Positions 36,564-45,715 of a stretch of DNA of 64,000 nucleotides are shown here, piece after piece. Position numbers and translations under genes: made by a program. The DNA comes from Bacillus sp. REN3 (GTDB taxonomy: Bacteria > Bacillota > Bacilli > Bacillales > Cytobacillaceae): NCBI RefSeq assembly GCF_017912555.1, contig NZ_JAERSD010000010.1, forward strand, positions 62,001 to 126,000, written 5' to 3'. Every line of letters starts with the position of its first letter. Position 1 is the stretch's first letter. A model generated the notes under the pieces. It did no database searches, had not been told where the DNA came from, and saw nothing but the letters and a program-made list of their open reading frames with translations.

Positions 36564-37355
36564 TCAAAAGAAAACCTTATAGAAACTAATTCCCATCAAG
36601 GCTGAAATAAAACACGCTGAAAAATTGACAACATCATTGTTCATGACCCTATATCCTGAAGAAAGCATTGTACTTTTCCCGCAATGTATTTTCTTCTCTG
36701 TTTTCGCCCGGCATCCAGGACATTCATACAATGCCTGGACAGAAGCTCCGAGCAGCGCATCAATCATCATTCCGGCCATTCCGACAAAAAATACCGTGGC
36801 AGCCACCAGTAATTCCAGCTCGAATAACAACAATGCTGCTGCAGCTATCAGCAATGAGCCTGCTCCTGCCGCAAAAGTGCCGAACAGCGACACAGCCCCG
36901 GAAGTACCTCGGGGAACCATCTTGAATGTTTTTACTGAATAAGGGGGATTTTTGCTTAAAATCCCTAATTCTGACGCCCATGTATCGGCGTTCGCACTGG
37001 CAAGCGAAATTGAAAAAGCGAGTACCCAGACAGGATCCGGATACAGATGATTGACAATCCCGGCAATCGCTGCCGTACCGCCATTAGCAGCAACCTGTGC
37101 CCAGTCTCGTGTCGAACCTTTCTCATGCAAATCACCAAGAAGCATTTTCCGTTGATGCTTGAAGATGGATAACAAGCTTGATGTCAGGAAAAAGACTCCA
37201 AGCAATACAAGGCCACGAGCACCAAACCCCAGGAATATAGATACTCCGCTAAAAAAAGCGGCAATCGCCCCTGACGCGGTCAACAGCCGAAATTGATAGG
37301 ATGCAGCCGCGGTAACAGCGACCATGAAGGTTACGAGATACCTTTCAGTTTCCAA
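36564..37355 (-). CDS. DUF92 (TIGR00297) membrane protein
   Basis: 263 aa, six to seven transmembrane helices. VAANGGTAAIAG, SANADTWASELG and FKMVPRGTSGAVSLFGT are DUF92 signatures; in plants the related VTE6 phosphorylates phytyl phosphate. Bacterial substrate unknown. The loop near residues 215-232 has CPGCRAKTEKKIHC, a Cys triad that may bind metal. It starts at TTG 37355, overlapping the yqgN stop by 11 bases, so the two are translationally coupled. Confidence 0.85.
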   Translation of the reverse strand: METERYLVTFMVAVTAAASYQFRLLTASGAIAAFFSGVSIFLGFGARGLVLLGVFFLTSSLLSIFKHQRKMLLGDLHEKGSTRDWAQVAANGGTAAIAGIVNHLYPDPVWVLAFSISLASANADTWASELGILSKNPPYSVKTFKMVPRGTSGAVSLFGTFAAGAGSLLIAAAALLLFELELLVAATVFFVGMAGMMIDALLGASVQALYECPGCRAKTEKKIHCGKSTMLSSGYRVMNNDVVNFSACFISALMGISFYKVFF

Positions 37356-37914
37356 TGATTATGACCCCATCTTCAGTGATGATTCTATCCACCGGGATGT
37401 CATGGGCCTCAATCGGAACATTGCTGACAAGCTGCTTCCTGAAAGCAAGTGATAGCGTATTCCCTTTATAGTTTTCAAGAAATCGGTCATAGTATCCCCC
37501 ACCAAAACCAAGGCGAAACCCTTCATTTGAAAAGGCAAGCCCGGGCACAATGACTAGGTCGATTTCAGATGGCAGCACTTTTTCCGTCTCTGAGGGAATG
37601 GGCTCCAAAAGACCGAAAAATACAGATTCAAGTTCCGAAAAGTGTTTCAATTCCCTGAAATCCAGCCCTTTTGTCTGTGGTTCGCATTTCGGGACAGTTA
37701 CCCTCTTCCCTTGCTCCCATGCCTTCCTGACCACTTGAAGCGTTTCCACTTCTGGCATCCTTGAGATTGTGATGCCAATGGTTGAAGCGCTCTCCCACAT
37801 TTCATCATTATAAAGCCGGTTGGCGATGCGGTAGGATAAATCCTCATACAATGGCCTGGATATCCCGGATAACCCAGCCTGGATCTTTTTTCGGAGATCC
37901 TTTTTTTCGTCCAT
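37345..37914 (-). CDS. yqgN: 5-formyltetrahydrofolate cyclo-ligase
   Basis: 189 aa enzyme that turns 5-formyl-THF into 5,10-methenyl-THF with ATP. Signatures: basic LRKKIQ start, EVETLQVVRKAWEQGKRVTVPKC, LVIVPGLAFSNEGFRLGFGGGYYDRFLE (ATP and folate site). I use ATG 37914 (MDEKKDLRKKI) with GGAGG upstream. It complements the glycine cleavage operon, keeping one-carbon folate pools in balance. It is coupled to the DUF92 gene. Confidence 0.93.
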   Translation of the reverse strand: MDEKKDLRKKIQAGLSGISRPLYEDLSYRIANRLYNDEMWESASTIGITISRMPEVETLQVVRKAWEQGKRVTVPKCEPQTKGLDFRELKHFSELESVFFGLLEPIPSETEKVLPSEIDLVIVPGLAFSNEGFRLGFGGGYYDRFLENYKGNTLSLAFRKQLVSNVPIEAHDIPVDRIITEDGVIIIGN

Positions 37915-38090
37915 ATACGATTCCTCCAATTGAACAATGCGAATGAATGGGTAGTGAATGTCTCTATGTATTGACTTTATCATTTATTGCCTGTTATGGC
38001 ATTCAAAATCCTATTTTTGTGAGGAAAAGAATGCTCTCCGATCAGTAAAACGTATGGTGACAACCGAGATAGCCTTATCATACACAAACA

Positions 38091-38120
38091 AAAAAAGCAG
38101 CTGGGAGGAATCCCGCTGCT
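38091..38120 (-). terminator. rpmG terminator
   Basis: AGCAGCGGGA-ttcc-TCCCaGCTGCT followed by TTTTTT on the minus strand, starting within the rpmG stop codon. Confidence 0.85.
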
Positions 38121-38269
38121 TACTTTGTTTCACGGTGTAATGTTGTACGTTTTTCTCTTGGGCAATACTTCTTCAGCTCAAGACGATCTGGGTTGTTTCG
38201 CTTATTTTTTTTAGAAATATAGTTGCGATCTCCGCACTCTGTGCAAGCTAATGTAATGTTTACACGCAT
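38120..38269 (-). CDS. rpmGA: Ribosomal protein L33 (bL33)
   Basis: 49 aa, too short for usual ORF cutoffs. [20 protein letters not shown], then [11 protein letters not shown] and the tail TLHRETK are bL33. It keeps the first Cys pair (CTEC) but the second pair is reduced to one Cys (KKYCPREKR), so the zinc ribbon is incomplete. It sits between yqgN and the yqgM group, as rpmGA does in B. subtilis. A component of the 50S subunit near the E site. Confidence 0.95.
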   Translation of the reverse strand: MRVNITLACTECGDRNYISKKNKRNNPDRLELKKYCPREKRTTLHRETK

Positions 38270-38326
38270 GTGATTTCCCTCCAAACTGATTCAAGCTAGG
38301 TTCGTGCATACGACTTTTCTATAATA

Positions 38327-38953
38327 TCACTTTTTTTCGCTAAATGCTAGTCTGTTTTTCAAAAGCAATTTGTTCAAATCGATCAGTATATTTATGTCAG
38401 ATCCTTCGATCGCCCAGCAGCTGCATTCCTGGGTTTCGAAGGGCGAAATACTCAAATCAAGTGAGAAGAGACTCACCGAAGCGCCTTTTGCCAACGGCTG
38501 GTAATTCAGCCTTCCTGATTCCTCGCACCTCCAAAGACGGTCCGTGCCAAGATTCCAAAGCGGCTGTACGGTACACTGTTTCATCTTTCCCTCGCTATTC
38601 ATCCCGTTCACAAGATAAATGGAATTGCCGGCTAAATGAAAAATCACTTCCTCGGCAGGAGACACGAAGCAAAATTGTTCAACTGCAGGATTTGCATGAC
38701 ATTGGAGTATGATCAGTTTTGCTTCCTTCGATAACCGTGATTGGTTTGTGACATAAAACTTCAAATATTCCACTCTGGAATGAAGGTTCAATAATCTCAC
38801 TCTGATCGAAAGGTCCTCAAGAAGCTGCGATTTCTCCATGCTGCTCTCTGCCCAATGCATTTTTCCATCAATCCATAATCCGTACCTGAACACCAGCGGA
38901 TTTGTCTGTCCGGCGCCTTTAACACGAGTTTTTAGATGAGCGTTCGCTTTCAT
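38327..38953 (-). CDS. Unknown protein, third gene of the DUF4912-glycosyltransferase operon
   Basis: 208 aa, no membrane segment, mixed alpha/beta composition, several Cys and Trp (CHANPAVEQFCFVSPAEEVIFHLAG, ECSCWAIEG). Beta-rich pattern with many short hydrophobic strands, which could be a sugar-binding sandwich, but this is a guess. AAAGGAGG precedes ATG 38953. It overlaps the end of the glycosyltransferase gene by 35 bases. In B. subtilis the gene in this position is yqgL; I cannot confirm identity. Confidence 0.75.
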   Translation of the reverse strand: MKANAHLKTRVKGAGQTNPLVFRYGLWIDGKMHWAESSMEKSQLLEDLSIRVRLLNLHSRVEYLKFYVTNQSRLSKEAKLIILQCHANPAVEQFCFVSPAEEVIFHLAGNSIYLVNGMNSEGKMKQCTVQPLWNLGTDRLWRCEESGRLNYQPLAKGASVSLFSLDLSISPFETQECSCWAIEGSDINILIDLNKLLLKNRLAFSEKK

Positions 38954-40169
38954 TGTCTGCCTCCTTTAAAGTGTATTGAAGCCTCAGCAAGTCATCATAC
39001 AAACAATCTGTCAATCTGGCGTTCCGCCTCCAACTGAAATTGATTTCCGTTTCTTCGCTCCCACTTTCAGCTATTTTCTTTGCTTTTTCTGGATTTTTGA
39101 TTATGTAGGAAACAGTGTCAGCAAGGCTCTTTTCGTTGCCAGGTTCCATATAAAAACCGGTTCTATAATCTTCAACCAGTCCCTGCATCCCCCCAGTTTT
39201 CGCGACGATAGTTGGGACCCCAAATGAAAGGGATTCCACTGCAGCCAAGCCGAACGGCTCATATAGACTTGGGAACACGGCCAGATTAGATTTCGCCAAA
39301 AAACCCAGCCGGACTTCATCAGGAATGAAGCCGATGAAAAATACCCTGTCATCGACGGAGAGTCTTTTTGCGAACTTCCGATATTCATCCAGTAAAGGAC
39401 CATTCCCGGCGATGACAAAACATATATCCGGATGGGTGTCCCTCAAAAGGACTGCCGCTTTTATCACGCTGTCGAAGCCTTTTTCCTTGACGATCCTGCC
39501 AATTGAAAATATGACTTTCTTTCCTTTTATGAAGGGATATTGTTCCTCTAAATTAGCCCGCTGCTTTGTTTTAATATCAAAGGAGGCCCCATTCTCGATC
39601 ACGGTCACTTTCGCCTTCTTGATTCCAAACAAAGCTGTAACCTCTTCAGCCATGAACTCACTGCAGACAATCACGCGGGCTGCTGATTCAGCAAGTTCCT
39701 TCTCTTTGGAATTTATAAAATGCTGAAGCTCCGTAAAAACCCCATTATTTCGCCCGAATTCGGTGCCATGGATCGTTGCGACAAGAGGGACGTTCAATGC
39801 TTCGCTGAGGTATTCAGCGGCGGGGCCTGTCAGCCAGTCATGGGTATGGACAATATCAATCGGGGCTGGTCCTGCAATCAACATTGCTTTATTAGCAGCA
39901 GCGAGATTCAATCCGCCAATCCAAGCAATGAAATCCGGATCGTTATGATTCAACGGTGTCACCCGATGAATATGTACACCATCTTTCTTCTCATAGTCCG
40001 AAGCATTGTATGGATTTGCCGTTATCACATGGATTTCCTGCCCAATTTCCGCTAATTCGGCGGCTAGAGCCTGGACATGTCTAGCGAGACCCCCAACGAT
40101 ATGAGGCGGATACTCCCAAGTCAGCATGATGATTCTTTTCTTTGTGTGGTCGATCGCTTCAGCTATCAC
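38919..40169 (-). CDS. yqgM: GT4-family glycosyltransferase YqgM
   Basis: 416 aa GT-B enzyme. N-terminal Rossmann domain opens with RIIMLTWEYPPHIVGGLARHV, a signature shared with starch/glycogen synthase-like GT4/GT5 enzymes; DIVHTHDWLTGPA, then the C-terminal domain with IFSIGRIVKEKGFDSVIKA, FVIAGNGPLLDEY and the donor-binding E-x7-E motif FPSLYEPFGLAAVE. It probably uses an NDP-sugar. I start at GTG 40169: AGGGAG lies eight bases before it, and an upstream in-frame ATG (40196) lacks a site. It overlaps the DUF4912 gene by 11 bases. Confidence 0.88.
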   Translation of the reverse strand: MIAEAIDHTKKRIIMLTWEYPPHIVGGLARHVQALAAELAEIGQEIHVITANPYNASDYEKKDGVHIHRVTPLNHNDPDFIAWIGGLNLAAANKAMLIAGPAPIDIVHTHDWLTGPAAEYLSEALNVPLVATIHGTEFGRNNGVFTELQHFINSKEKELAESAARVIVCSEFMAEEVTALFGIKKAKVTVIENGASFDIKTKQRANLEEQYPFIKGKKVIFSIGRIVKEKGFDSVIKAAVLLRDTHPDICFVIAGNGPLLDEYRKFAKRLSVDDRVFFIGFIPDEVRLGFLAKSNLAVFPSLYEPFGLAAVESLSFGVPTIVAKTGGMQGLVEDYRTGFYMEPGNEKSLADTVSYIIKNPEKAKKIAESGSEETEINFSWRRNARLTDCLYDDLLRLQYTLKEADNESERSSKNSC

Positions 40170-40638
40170 TTTTGCGGCTCCCTTCAAGGTCCTCATAATA
40201 CGTATAAGTGGAGACCCTGCCTGTCCATGTTGGAATTCTGAAATCAACCTCCTGCCCGGCTCCAGTGTTCTTTCCATCGGCGCCGTTAAGTATATTTGAC
40301 CTTAGGAGCGGGAAGAAACGATCATCGTTATATTTAATACCAAGTTCAGCCATGTATGTATGTCCTTCCCTTACTCCTTTGAACAGCCAGCTTTTGGCTT
40401 CCGGCCGAAGGATGGCCTCATGTATGCAACTGGATTCTACACGATTGGATCCTGCGCCAGTGAGATCAAATAAGCGCAGGGACCGGACAGCCGTGTCTTC
40501 CCCAAGGTTGAAATATTTAATGATGAATCGGACTTTCGCCTCTTCAATCTGCCAGAAAGCGTAAAGCTTGTCCGATGTGATATGGTGTACAGCGAGAAAA
40601 TCCGGAATAGCTATGGCTTGTTTGTTTGATTGTTCCAT
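40159..40638 (-). CDS. DUF4912 domain protein
   Basis: 159 aa. DUF4912 pattern: LAVHHITSDKLYAFWQIEEAKV, SLRLFDLTG, and SWLFKGVREGHTYMAELGIKYNDDRFFPLLRSN. The domain is an Ig-like/CBM-like beta sandwich often encoded near alpha-glucan genes. GGAGGGG precedes ATG 40638 (MEQSNKQAIAIPDFL). First gene of a tightly overlapping three-gene operon with a glycosyltransferase, so it may bind the enzyme's substrate or product. Activity unknown. Confidence 0.82.
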   Translation of the reverse strand: MEQSNKQAIAIPDFLAVHHITSDKLYAFWQIEEAKVRFIIKYFNLGEDTAVRSLRLFDLTGAGSNRVESSCIHEAILRPEAKSWLFKGVREGHTYMAELGIKYNDDRFFPLLRSNILNGADGKNTGAGQEVDFRIPTWTGRVSTYTYYEDLEGSRKSDS

Positions 40639-41062
40639 GCTGCCCCTCCAAAAGAAAAAATATATCTGCAAAAACAAATGATTCAGACGACGATGTTTTT
40701 AGTAAGGCGGACCAAACACAAGCCATCACGACGGAGAAATTGGACAATGATGGTATCCACAGAAAAGCTGATCAGATGTATTCCTTAAAATTATGTTAGC
40801 ATTTTCCATAGATAGTCACAATAAACACATATTGTCGTTTTTTGACCCTGTTGATACCCCAATGCACAGAGACGTTCTTTTTTTCAAAAATAGTCATAAT
40901 GAATTAAGCAGATGGCGTCCCATCGACACTCTTTACAACTTTTGGTGTCCAAATATGACAAAAAGCCCATTTTTTCTTAAGAATGAAAATTATGTCGAAT
41001 TTTCCAGGCCTGAATGGTAAACTATTTCTGTATGTTTAATTACAGCTCGGGAGGAATTATAC
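40639..41062. other. Intergenic region between DUF4912 operon and yqzD
   Basis: 424 bases between divergent transcription units. It must contain both promoters. A plus-strand 75-codon frame (40793-41020) has no ribosome binding site. No inverted repeats of note. Confidence 0.4.
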
Positions 41063-41437
41063 ATGGGCTACATTTTTATCGGCCTGGCGGTCCTGGCTCT
41101 GCTTTTGTTCATACTTTCATTTTTTCTAAAAGATCCATATAAGGACCTGCGCGAGGAAATTGATCAGCTGAACATCCAGCAAATTCAGGACCTTTACCAA
41201 ATCAAGAAAAAGCTGAAGGTTCTCGAAGAAGAATTGCTAATCAACGACCCTGCGGTCGAAAAGCAAACAACCTTCCATTCAGGCAAAAAGCAAATTCACG
41301 AAATCATTAAAAACCAGGTTCGGTCTCTTGCACAGCAAGGAATGGATATTCAGCAAATTGCAAGGCAGTCATCGCTTTCAGCCCAGGAAGTACAAGAAAT
41401 TATCATTGACTATACTGATAAAGGACAGATGGTATGA
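41063..41437 (+). CDS. yqzD: YqzD-like membrane protein with helix-turn-helix-like tail
   Basis: 124 aa. One N-terminal transmembrane helix (residues 3-21), a coiled-coil (about 25-60: EEIDQLNIQQIQDLYQIKKK), and a C-terminal helix-turn-helix-like segment (LAQQGMDIQQIARQSSLSAQ). GGGAGG precedes ATG 41063. It overlaps yqzC by four bases (ATGA), so they form a pair as in B. subtilis (order inverted relative to it as I recall). Function unknown. Confidence 0.8.
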   Translation: MGYIFIGLAVLALLLFILSFFLKDPYKDLREEIDQLNIQQIQDLYQIKKKLKVLEEELLINDPAVEKQTTFHSGKKQIHEIIKNQVRSLAQQGMDIQQIARQSSLSAQEVQEIIIDYTDKGQMV

Positions 41438-41925
41438 ATAAACGGACTATACAAGCATTCGCGTTTGGAATACTTTTTTCATCCATAACCCTTTATGCTG
41501 GCACAAGCGTGATTGCTGATAAGGAGCCGAAACAGCCTGAAGTGACTGTATCGGGTGCAAAAAAATTGCTAGAAACAAAGGGTTATAAAGTTCTAAGCAA
41601 CAGTGAGTTCACCAAACTCTCAGAGAATAAGGCAGATGCCAAGGAAGCGAAGCCAAAAGCTGAAGCTCCTGCCGAAAAGCCGAAAGAGGAAGTAAAAGAG
41701 GAAGTAAAGGAAGATAAGAAATTCACACTGGTGATTGCGGGCGGTATGTCCCCAGGAGATGTTGCGGTCATGCTGAAAAGCCAGGGGATAATCGATGATG
41801 AGAAAAAATTTGAACGGTTCCTTATCGACAAGGGCTATCATACTAAAGTCCAAATAGGCCGCTATGAATTGACTAGCGGGATGGATTACCACCAAATCGC
41901 AAAAATTATCACGAAAAACAGGTAA
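41434..41925 (+). CDS. yqzC: YqzC / MltG-like domain protein
   Basis: 163 aa. N-terminal signal anchor (IQAFAFGILFSSITLYAGT), a low-complexity K/E/P/A linker (around residues 65-95, EEVKEEVKEDKK), and a C-terminal domain TLVIAGGMSPGDVAVMLKSQGIIDDEKKFERFL resembling the N-terminal LysM-like module of endolytic transglycosylases (MltG). No catalytic YG domain is present, so it is not itself an enzyme of that type. It overlaps yqzD. Confidence 0.8.
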   Translation: MNKRTIQAFAFGILFSSITLYAGTSVIADKEPKQPEVTVSGAKKLLETKGYKVLSNSEFTKLSENKADAKEAKPKAEAPAEKPKEEVKEEVKEDKKFTLVIAGGMSPGDVAVMLKSQGIIDDEKKFERFLIDKGYHTKVQIGRYELTSGMDYHQIAKIITKNR

Positions 41926-41967
41926 AAATCGGTGAAGCAGAAAAGCTTTTAAACGAAGAAGGTTAAC

Positions 41968-41993
41968 ACCCAAGATCCCCGCGTTTCTTGGGT
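41968..41993 (+). terminator. Hairpin after yqzC
   Basis: ACCCAAG-atccccgcgttt-CTTGGGT, 43 bases after the stop; the T-run is weak. Confidence 0.5.
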
Positions 41994-42147
41994 CTGTCCC
42001 ATCTTATGCTTAGGTCATAACGGAGGAAAAGACAGGCCAGATGATAGCTGTTCCTTAACTTTTGGAAGGCTTTGCTTGAGGCGTTGAGTAGATGGTTTTG
42101 GTCAAGGCACTTACGGTACGCAAGATTCACACAAATTCCAGGAAGCT

Positions 42148-42180
42148 GAAAGGAGCAGGGGAGGTCCCCCTGCTCCTTTC
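42148..42180 (-). terminator. Terminator of the pst operon
   Basis: GAAAGGAGCAGGGG and CCCCTGCTCCTTTC pair with a short loop, four bases after the phoU stop. The U-tract is weak (the minus strand continues AGCTTCC), but the stem is very strong. Confidence 0.7.
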
Positions 42181-42184
42181 CAAT

Positions 42185-42844
42185 TTATTGATTTAAATCG
42201 TATCTCTTCCCTTTAACAAGATAGAATACATTCTCCGCGATGTTCGTGACGTGGTCTGCACATCGTTCAAGATATCTGCTGATAAAGGATAATTGAGTGA
42301 TCTGTGCCAGTGATTCAGGCTTGTTTTGGCTTAATGTCAGCAAATCTTTGATTGTCTGTCCATACAGATTATCTACTTCATCATCCATCTGCGCAACCTT
42401 TCTTGCCTTTGTTAAATCTTCCTCATTGAATGCTTCCAATGCCAATGTCAGCATTTTTAGCGAAAGCTCATGCATTTCCTTGATATGCTCGATTGGTTTT
42501 ACGAGTGGTTCATTCCCAATCCTGATTGCTGACTTTGCGATATTCACTGCAAAGTCAGCCATTCTTTCAATGTCATTGGCAATCTTGATCGCGACAATCA
42601 GCCTTCTCAGATCAACAGCTACCGGCTGCTGCTTTGCAATCAACAAAATGGCGAAGTCATTGATTTCCTCTTCGAGAATGTTCGCCTCCGAATCATCCTC
42701 CAGAATTTGAAGCGCCAGTTCCACATCTTTGTTCTCAAGTGCGAAAAGAGATTGATTTAAAGCATTGACAGCAAAGTTGCCGAGCTCCAACAATTTTGCA
42801 TGCAGGATATTTAGGTCTTCCTGGAATTTTTCCCTCACTACCAT
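42185..42844 (-). CDS. phoU: Phosphate signalling protein PhoU
   Basis: 219 aa, two three-helix PhoU repeats (EINDFAILLIAKQQPVAVDLRR and DDEVDNLYGQTIKDLL, each with the E/DxxxD metal-binding patterns). It negatively modulates the Pst transporter and the phosphate two-component system. Last gene of the pst operon, 43 bases after pstB. Start at ATG 42844; the ribosome binding site is weak (AAGGA about 15 bases upstream). Confidence 0.93.
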   Translation of the reverse strand: MVVREKFQEDLNILHAKLLELGNFAVNALNQSLFALENKDVELALQILEDDSEANILEEEINDFAILLIAKQQPVAVDLRRLIVAIKIANDIERMADFAVNIAKSAIRIGNEPLVKPIEHIKEMHELSLKMLTLALEAFNEEDLTKARKVAQMDDEVDNLYGQTIKDLLTLSQNKPESLAQITQLSFISRYLERCADHVTNIAENVFYLVKGKRYDLNQ

Positions 42845-42887
42845 TATATTCTATTCGCATCCTTCCTATTGAAATGATTGAAAATTT

Positions 42888-43712
42888 TCATCCGAAACGT
42901 CCTGTAATATAGTCTTCCGTTCTTTTATCGGAAGGGGTTGAGAAGATTTTGTCTGTTTCAGCATACTCGATGACTTCCCCATTCAAGAAGAAGGCAGTCT
43001 TGTCAGAGATGCGCGCTGCCTGCTGCATATTATGGGTAACAATGATAATGCTGAAATCCTTCTTCAACTCTTGAACCAGTTCTTCCACCTTAAGTGTGGA
43101 TATTGGGTCAAGAGCCGATGTCGGTTCATCCATTAGGATAACATCCGGCTCGATCGCAAGAGCACGCGCAATGCAGATGCGCTGCTGCTGTCCTCCTGAA
43201 AGTCCGTAGGCATTCGAGTTCAGCCGATCTTTGACTTCATCCCAGATGGCCGCGCCTCGCAAGCTCTTCTCGACAATCTCATCAAGGATTTTTTTGTCGC
43301 GGATACCATGGATCTTTGGCCCATAAGCTATATTTTCATATATTGACTTTGGGAATGGGTTCGGCTTTTGGAAGACCATGCCGACACTTGTCCTCAAGTC
43401 CTCTACCTTATATGATTTATCAAGGATGTTCCGGCCGCGGTAAAGGATTTCTCCGGAAACCTTTACCGAAGGGACGAGTTCAACCATCCTGTTCAACGTT
43501 TTAATGTAGGTTGACTTGCCGCAGCCAGAAGGCCCGATGATTGCCGTAACTTCGTTTTCATTAATTTCAAGGTTGATGTTCTTCAATGCATGCCCTTCAC
43601 CATACCAGAGATTGAGATCTTTTGTATGATAGACAATTTTTTTATTTTCCTGTTTACCCGCTTGATTTTTTGCGTTTTGAGATCCGTTTCTATTTTCAAT
43701 ACTTACTGGCAT
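42888..43712 (-). CDS. pstB: Phosphate ABC transporter ATP-binding protein PstB
   Basis: 274 aa ATPase. Walker [12 protein letters not shown]-loop [19 protein letters not shown], signature [16 protein letters not shown], Walker [15 protein letters not shown]-loop VTHNM. GGGAGG precedes ATG 43712. Energises uptake by PstA-PstC. Only one pstB copy is here, unlike B. subtilis with two. Confidence 0.97.
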   Translation of the reverse strand: MPVSIENRNGSQNAKNQAGKQENKKIVYHTKDLNLWYGEGHALKNINLEINENEVTAIIGPSGCGKSTYIKTLNRMVELVPSVKVSGEILYRGRNILDKSYKVEDLRTSVGMVFQKPNPFPKSIYENIAYGPKIHGIRDKKILDEIVEKSLRGAAIWDEVKDRLNSNAYGLSGGQQQRICIARALAIEPDVILMDEPTSALDPISTLKVEELVQELKKDFSIIIVTHNMQQAARISDKTAFFLNGEVIEYAETDKIFSTPSDKRTEDYITGRFG

Positions 43713-43730
43713 ATGAAAAAGCCTCCCAGA

Positions 43731-44615
43731 CTAATATCTTTTTTGGAATTTGTTGCGAATCAAGATTGCTACCGAATTCATCGCAAACAATACAATCAAT
43801 AAGATGACGATTGTCGCGGCTGCGAGGTTTGCATATTCTGCTACCAAGGCCGAGTCTACTGTCCAATAATAAATCTGTACCGGCAAAATGGTGAATTTGT
43901 CGAAGATGGAGTCCGGTACAGGAATCAGCAATGCTGGTATCCCAATCACCACTAGAGGAGCCGTCTCACCGATTGCCCGTGATAACGCAAGGATTACGCC
44001 TGTCAGGATTCCTGGCAAAGAAGCAGGCAGCACGACGTTTTTGATTGTCTGCCACTTTGTAGCGCCCATTCCGTAGGAAGCTTCACGCAAGAACTGCGGG
44101 ACCGCACGGATGGCCTCCTGGCTTGCAACGACTACTACCGGCAGGACCAGCAAAGCCATCGTCAATCCACCTGCAAGGACAACTGACCCAAGGTCAAGGC
44201 CTCGGGCAAAAACGGTCAAGCCCAGGATTCCAAAAACGACAGAAGGAACTCCGGCCAGGTTAGAGATGTTCGTTTTGATGAATGAGGAAATGCGGCCTTT
44301 CTTCGCATACTCTTCAAGATAGATGGCTGTTCCGATACCAAGGACCATCGTGACCGGTGCAACAACAATCATGAGCCATAAAGTGCCCATGATTGCTCCC
44401 CGGATGCCCGCCCTTTCAGGATCAGTCGATAGCTTGTTCATCAGAAAATCGATACTGATCCAGCTTAATCCGTCAGAAAGGACACGGTAAATCAACACAA
44501 CAAGAACAATCAGTCCAAATAAAGTTGCCAAAAAGAATAGCGATTTTGCCAATTTATTAGCCAGTAGCCTTGAACGCATTTTTTTATGGACTTGAGCTGA
44601 GTCTACATATTTCAT
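43731..44615 (-). CDS. pstA: Phosphate ABC transporter permease PstA
   Basis: 294 aa with six transmembrane helices and the inner-membrane component loop (VVASQEAIRAVPQFLREASYGMGATK). I start at ATG 44615 (MKYVDSAQVHKKMRSR), with GGGAGG upstream; an upstream in-frame ATG runs into pstC. It is 1 base after the pstC stop, so coupled. Imports phosphate with PstC and PstB. Confidence 0.95.
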   Translation of the reverse strand: MKYVDSAQVHKKMRSRLLANKLAKSLFFLATLFGLIVLVVLIYRVLSDGLSWISIDFLMNKLSTDPERAGIRGAIMGTLWLMIVVAPVTMVLGIGTAIYLEEYAKKGRISSFIKTNISNLAGVPSVVFGILGLTVFARGLDLGSVVLAGGLTMALLVLPVVVVASQEAIRAVPQFLREASYGMGATKWQTIKNVVLPASLPGILTGVILALSRAIGETAPLVVIGIPALLIPVPDSIFDKFTILPVQIYYWTVDSALVAEYANLAAATIVILLIVLFAMNSVAILIRNKFQKRY

Positions 44616-44616
44616 C

Positions 44617-45573
44617 TCAATATTCCTCCCTGAATTTGCGAGAGACATACTGGGCAACCAGATTCATGATCAAAGTAAAGACGAACAGAGTCATCGCAAC
44701 GGCATATAGGCTGTAATACAATGTTGAGCCAGCCGCCGCTTCCCCCCCGGTCACTTCGACAATGTAGGCTGTCATTGTCTGCATCGATTGAGTGATGTCG
44801 AATGTGAAGTTTTTCGAACTTCCGCTCGCAATCGTTACTATCATCGTTTCCCCAATAGCCCTTGAAACTCCAAGTACAAAGGAAGCGACGATCCCTGATA
44901 TCGCTGCCGGGATGACGACTTTCCATGTTACCTCCAGCTTTGTTGCGCCTAGTGCCAATGCCCCTTCCCTCATGGCATTCGGAACCGAACTCATCGCATC
45001 TTCTGATAGAGAGGCAACCATTGGGATGATCATAATGCCCATTACAATCCCAGGACTGAGGATATTGGTTGGCTCAAGACCGGGAATAAAGGATCTTAAT
45101 AAAGGTGTCACGAATGTAAACGCAAAGAAACCGTAAACGATTGTCGGGATGCCTGCCAGGATTTCAAGAAGCGGTTTGAGTATTTTTCTTGATCGCTCTG
45201 ATGCGTATTCACTCAGGAAAATAGCTGTCATCAATCCGACTGGAATGGCAACAAGCATTGCGATAGCTGAAGAAATGACCGTTCCTGCCAGAAGCGGCAG
45301 GACACCAAAAACGGCGTTTTCCCCTAATGGTTTCAGTTTTGTCCCTGTAAAGAAATCTATGAATGGAACCTCTTTAAAAAAGGCGATAGTTTCCGTAAGT
45401 AATGTTAAGACGATACCAATTGTCGTCAATATCGATATCGCTGCAATCCCAAATAAAATGCCCGGTATCAGCTTTTCGGTATAGTTGCTGACACTTTGCG
45501 CATTCTTTTTCTGCTGAATCAATTCCCTGATGTTCAGCTTCTTGCTTGTTGTAGCCAATGCACTTTTTGCCAC
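44617..45573 (-). CDS. pstC: Phosphate ABC transporter permease PstC
   Basis: 318 aa, six transmembrane helices, EAA loop EDAMSSVPNAMREGALALGATK. I prefer GTG 45573 (MAKSALATTSKKLNIREL) because AAGGGG lies eight bases before it; the upstream ATG at 45591 overlaps that site. Separated from pstS by a region with a hairpin that probably lowers expression of the downstream genes. Confidence 0.95.
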   Translation of the reverse strand: MAKSALATTSKKLNIRELIQQKKNAQSVSNYTEKLIPGILFGIAAISILTTIGIVLTLLTETIAFFKEVPFIDFFTGTKLKPLGENAVFGVLPLLAGTVISSAIAMLVAIPVGLMTAIFLSEYASERSRKILKPLLEILAGIPTIVYGFFAFTFVTPLLRSFIPGLEPTNILSPGIVMGIMIIPMVASLSEDAMSSVPNAMREGALALGATKLEVTWKVVIPAAISGIVASFVLGVSRAIGETMIVTIASGSSKNFTFDITQSMQTMTAYIVEVTGGEAAAGSTLYYSLYAVAMTLFVFTLIMNLVAQYVSRKFREEY

Positions 45574-45664
45574 GCTTAAAACCCCTTTCATCCTTCATTC
45601 ATCCAGGAAGAACTCTCGATCTTTCTTCATCCAAAAGAAAATGTATCTGTATTCAGACACAAGA

Positions 45665-45690
45665 AGATGAGAAGCCTGAACTTCTCATCT
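45665..45690 (-). terminator. Attenuating hairpin between pstS and pstC
   Basis: AGATGAGAAG-ttcagg-CTTCTCATCT on the minus strand, 26 bases after the pstS stop, followed by T/C-rich sequence. Such hairpins protect or partly terminate the pstS message so that binding protein is made in excess. Confidence 0.65.
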
Positions 45691-45715
45691 CCCCTTGACC
45701 TAAAAATTCTGAAGC

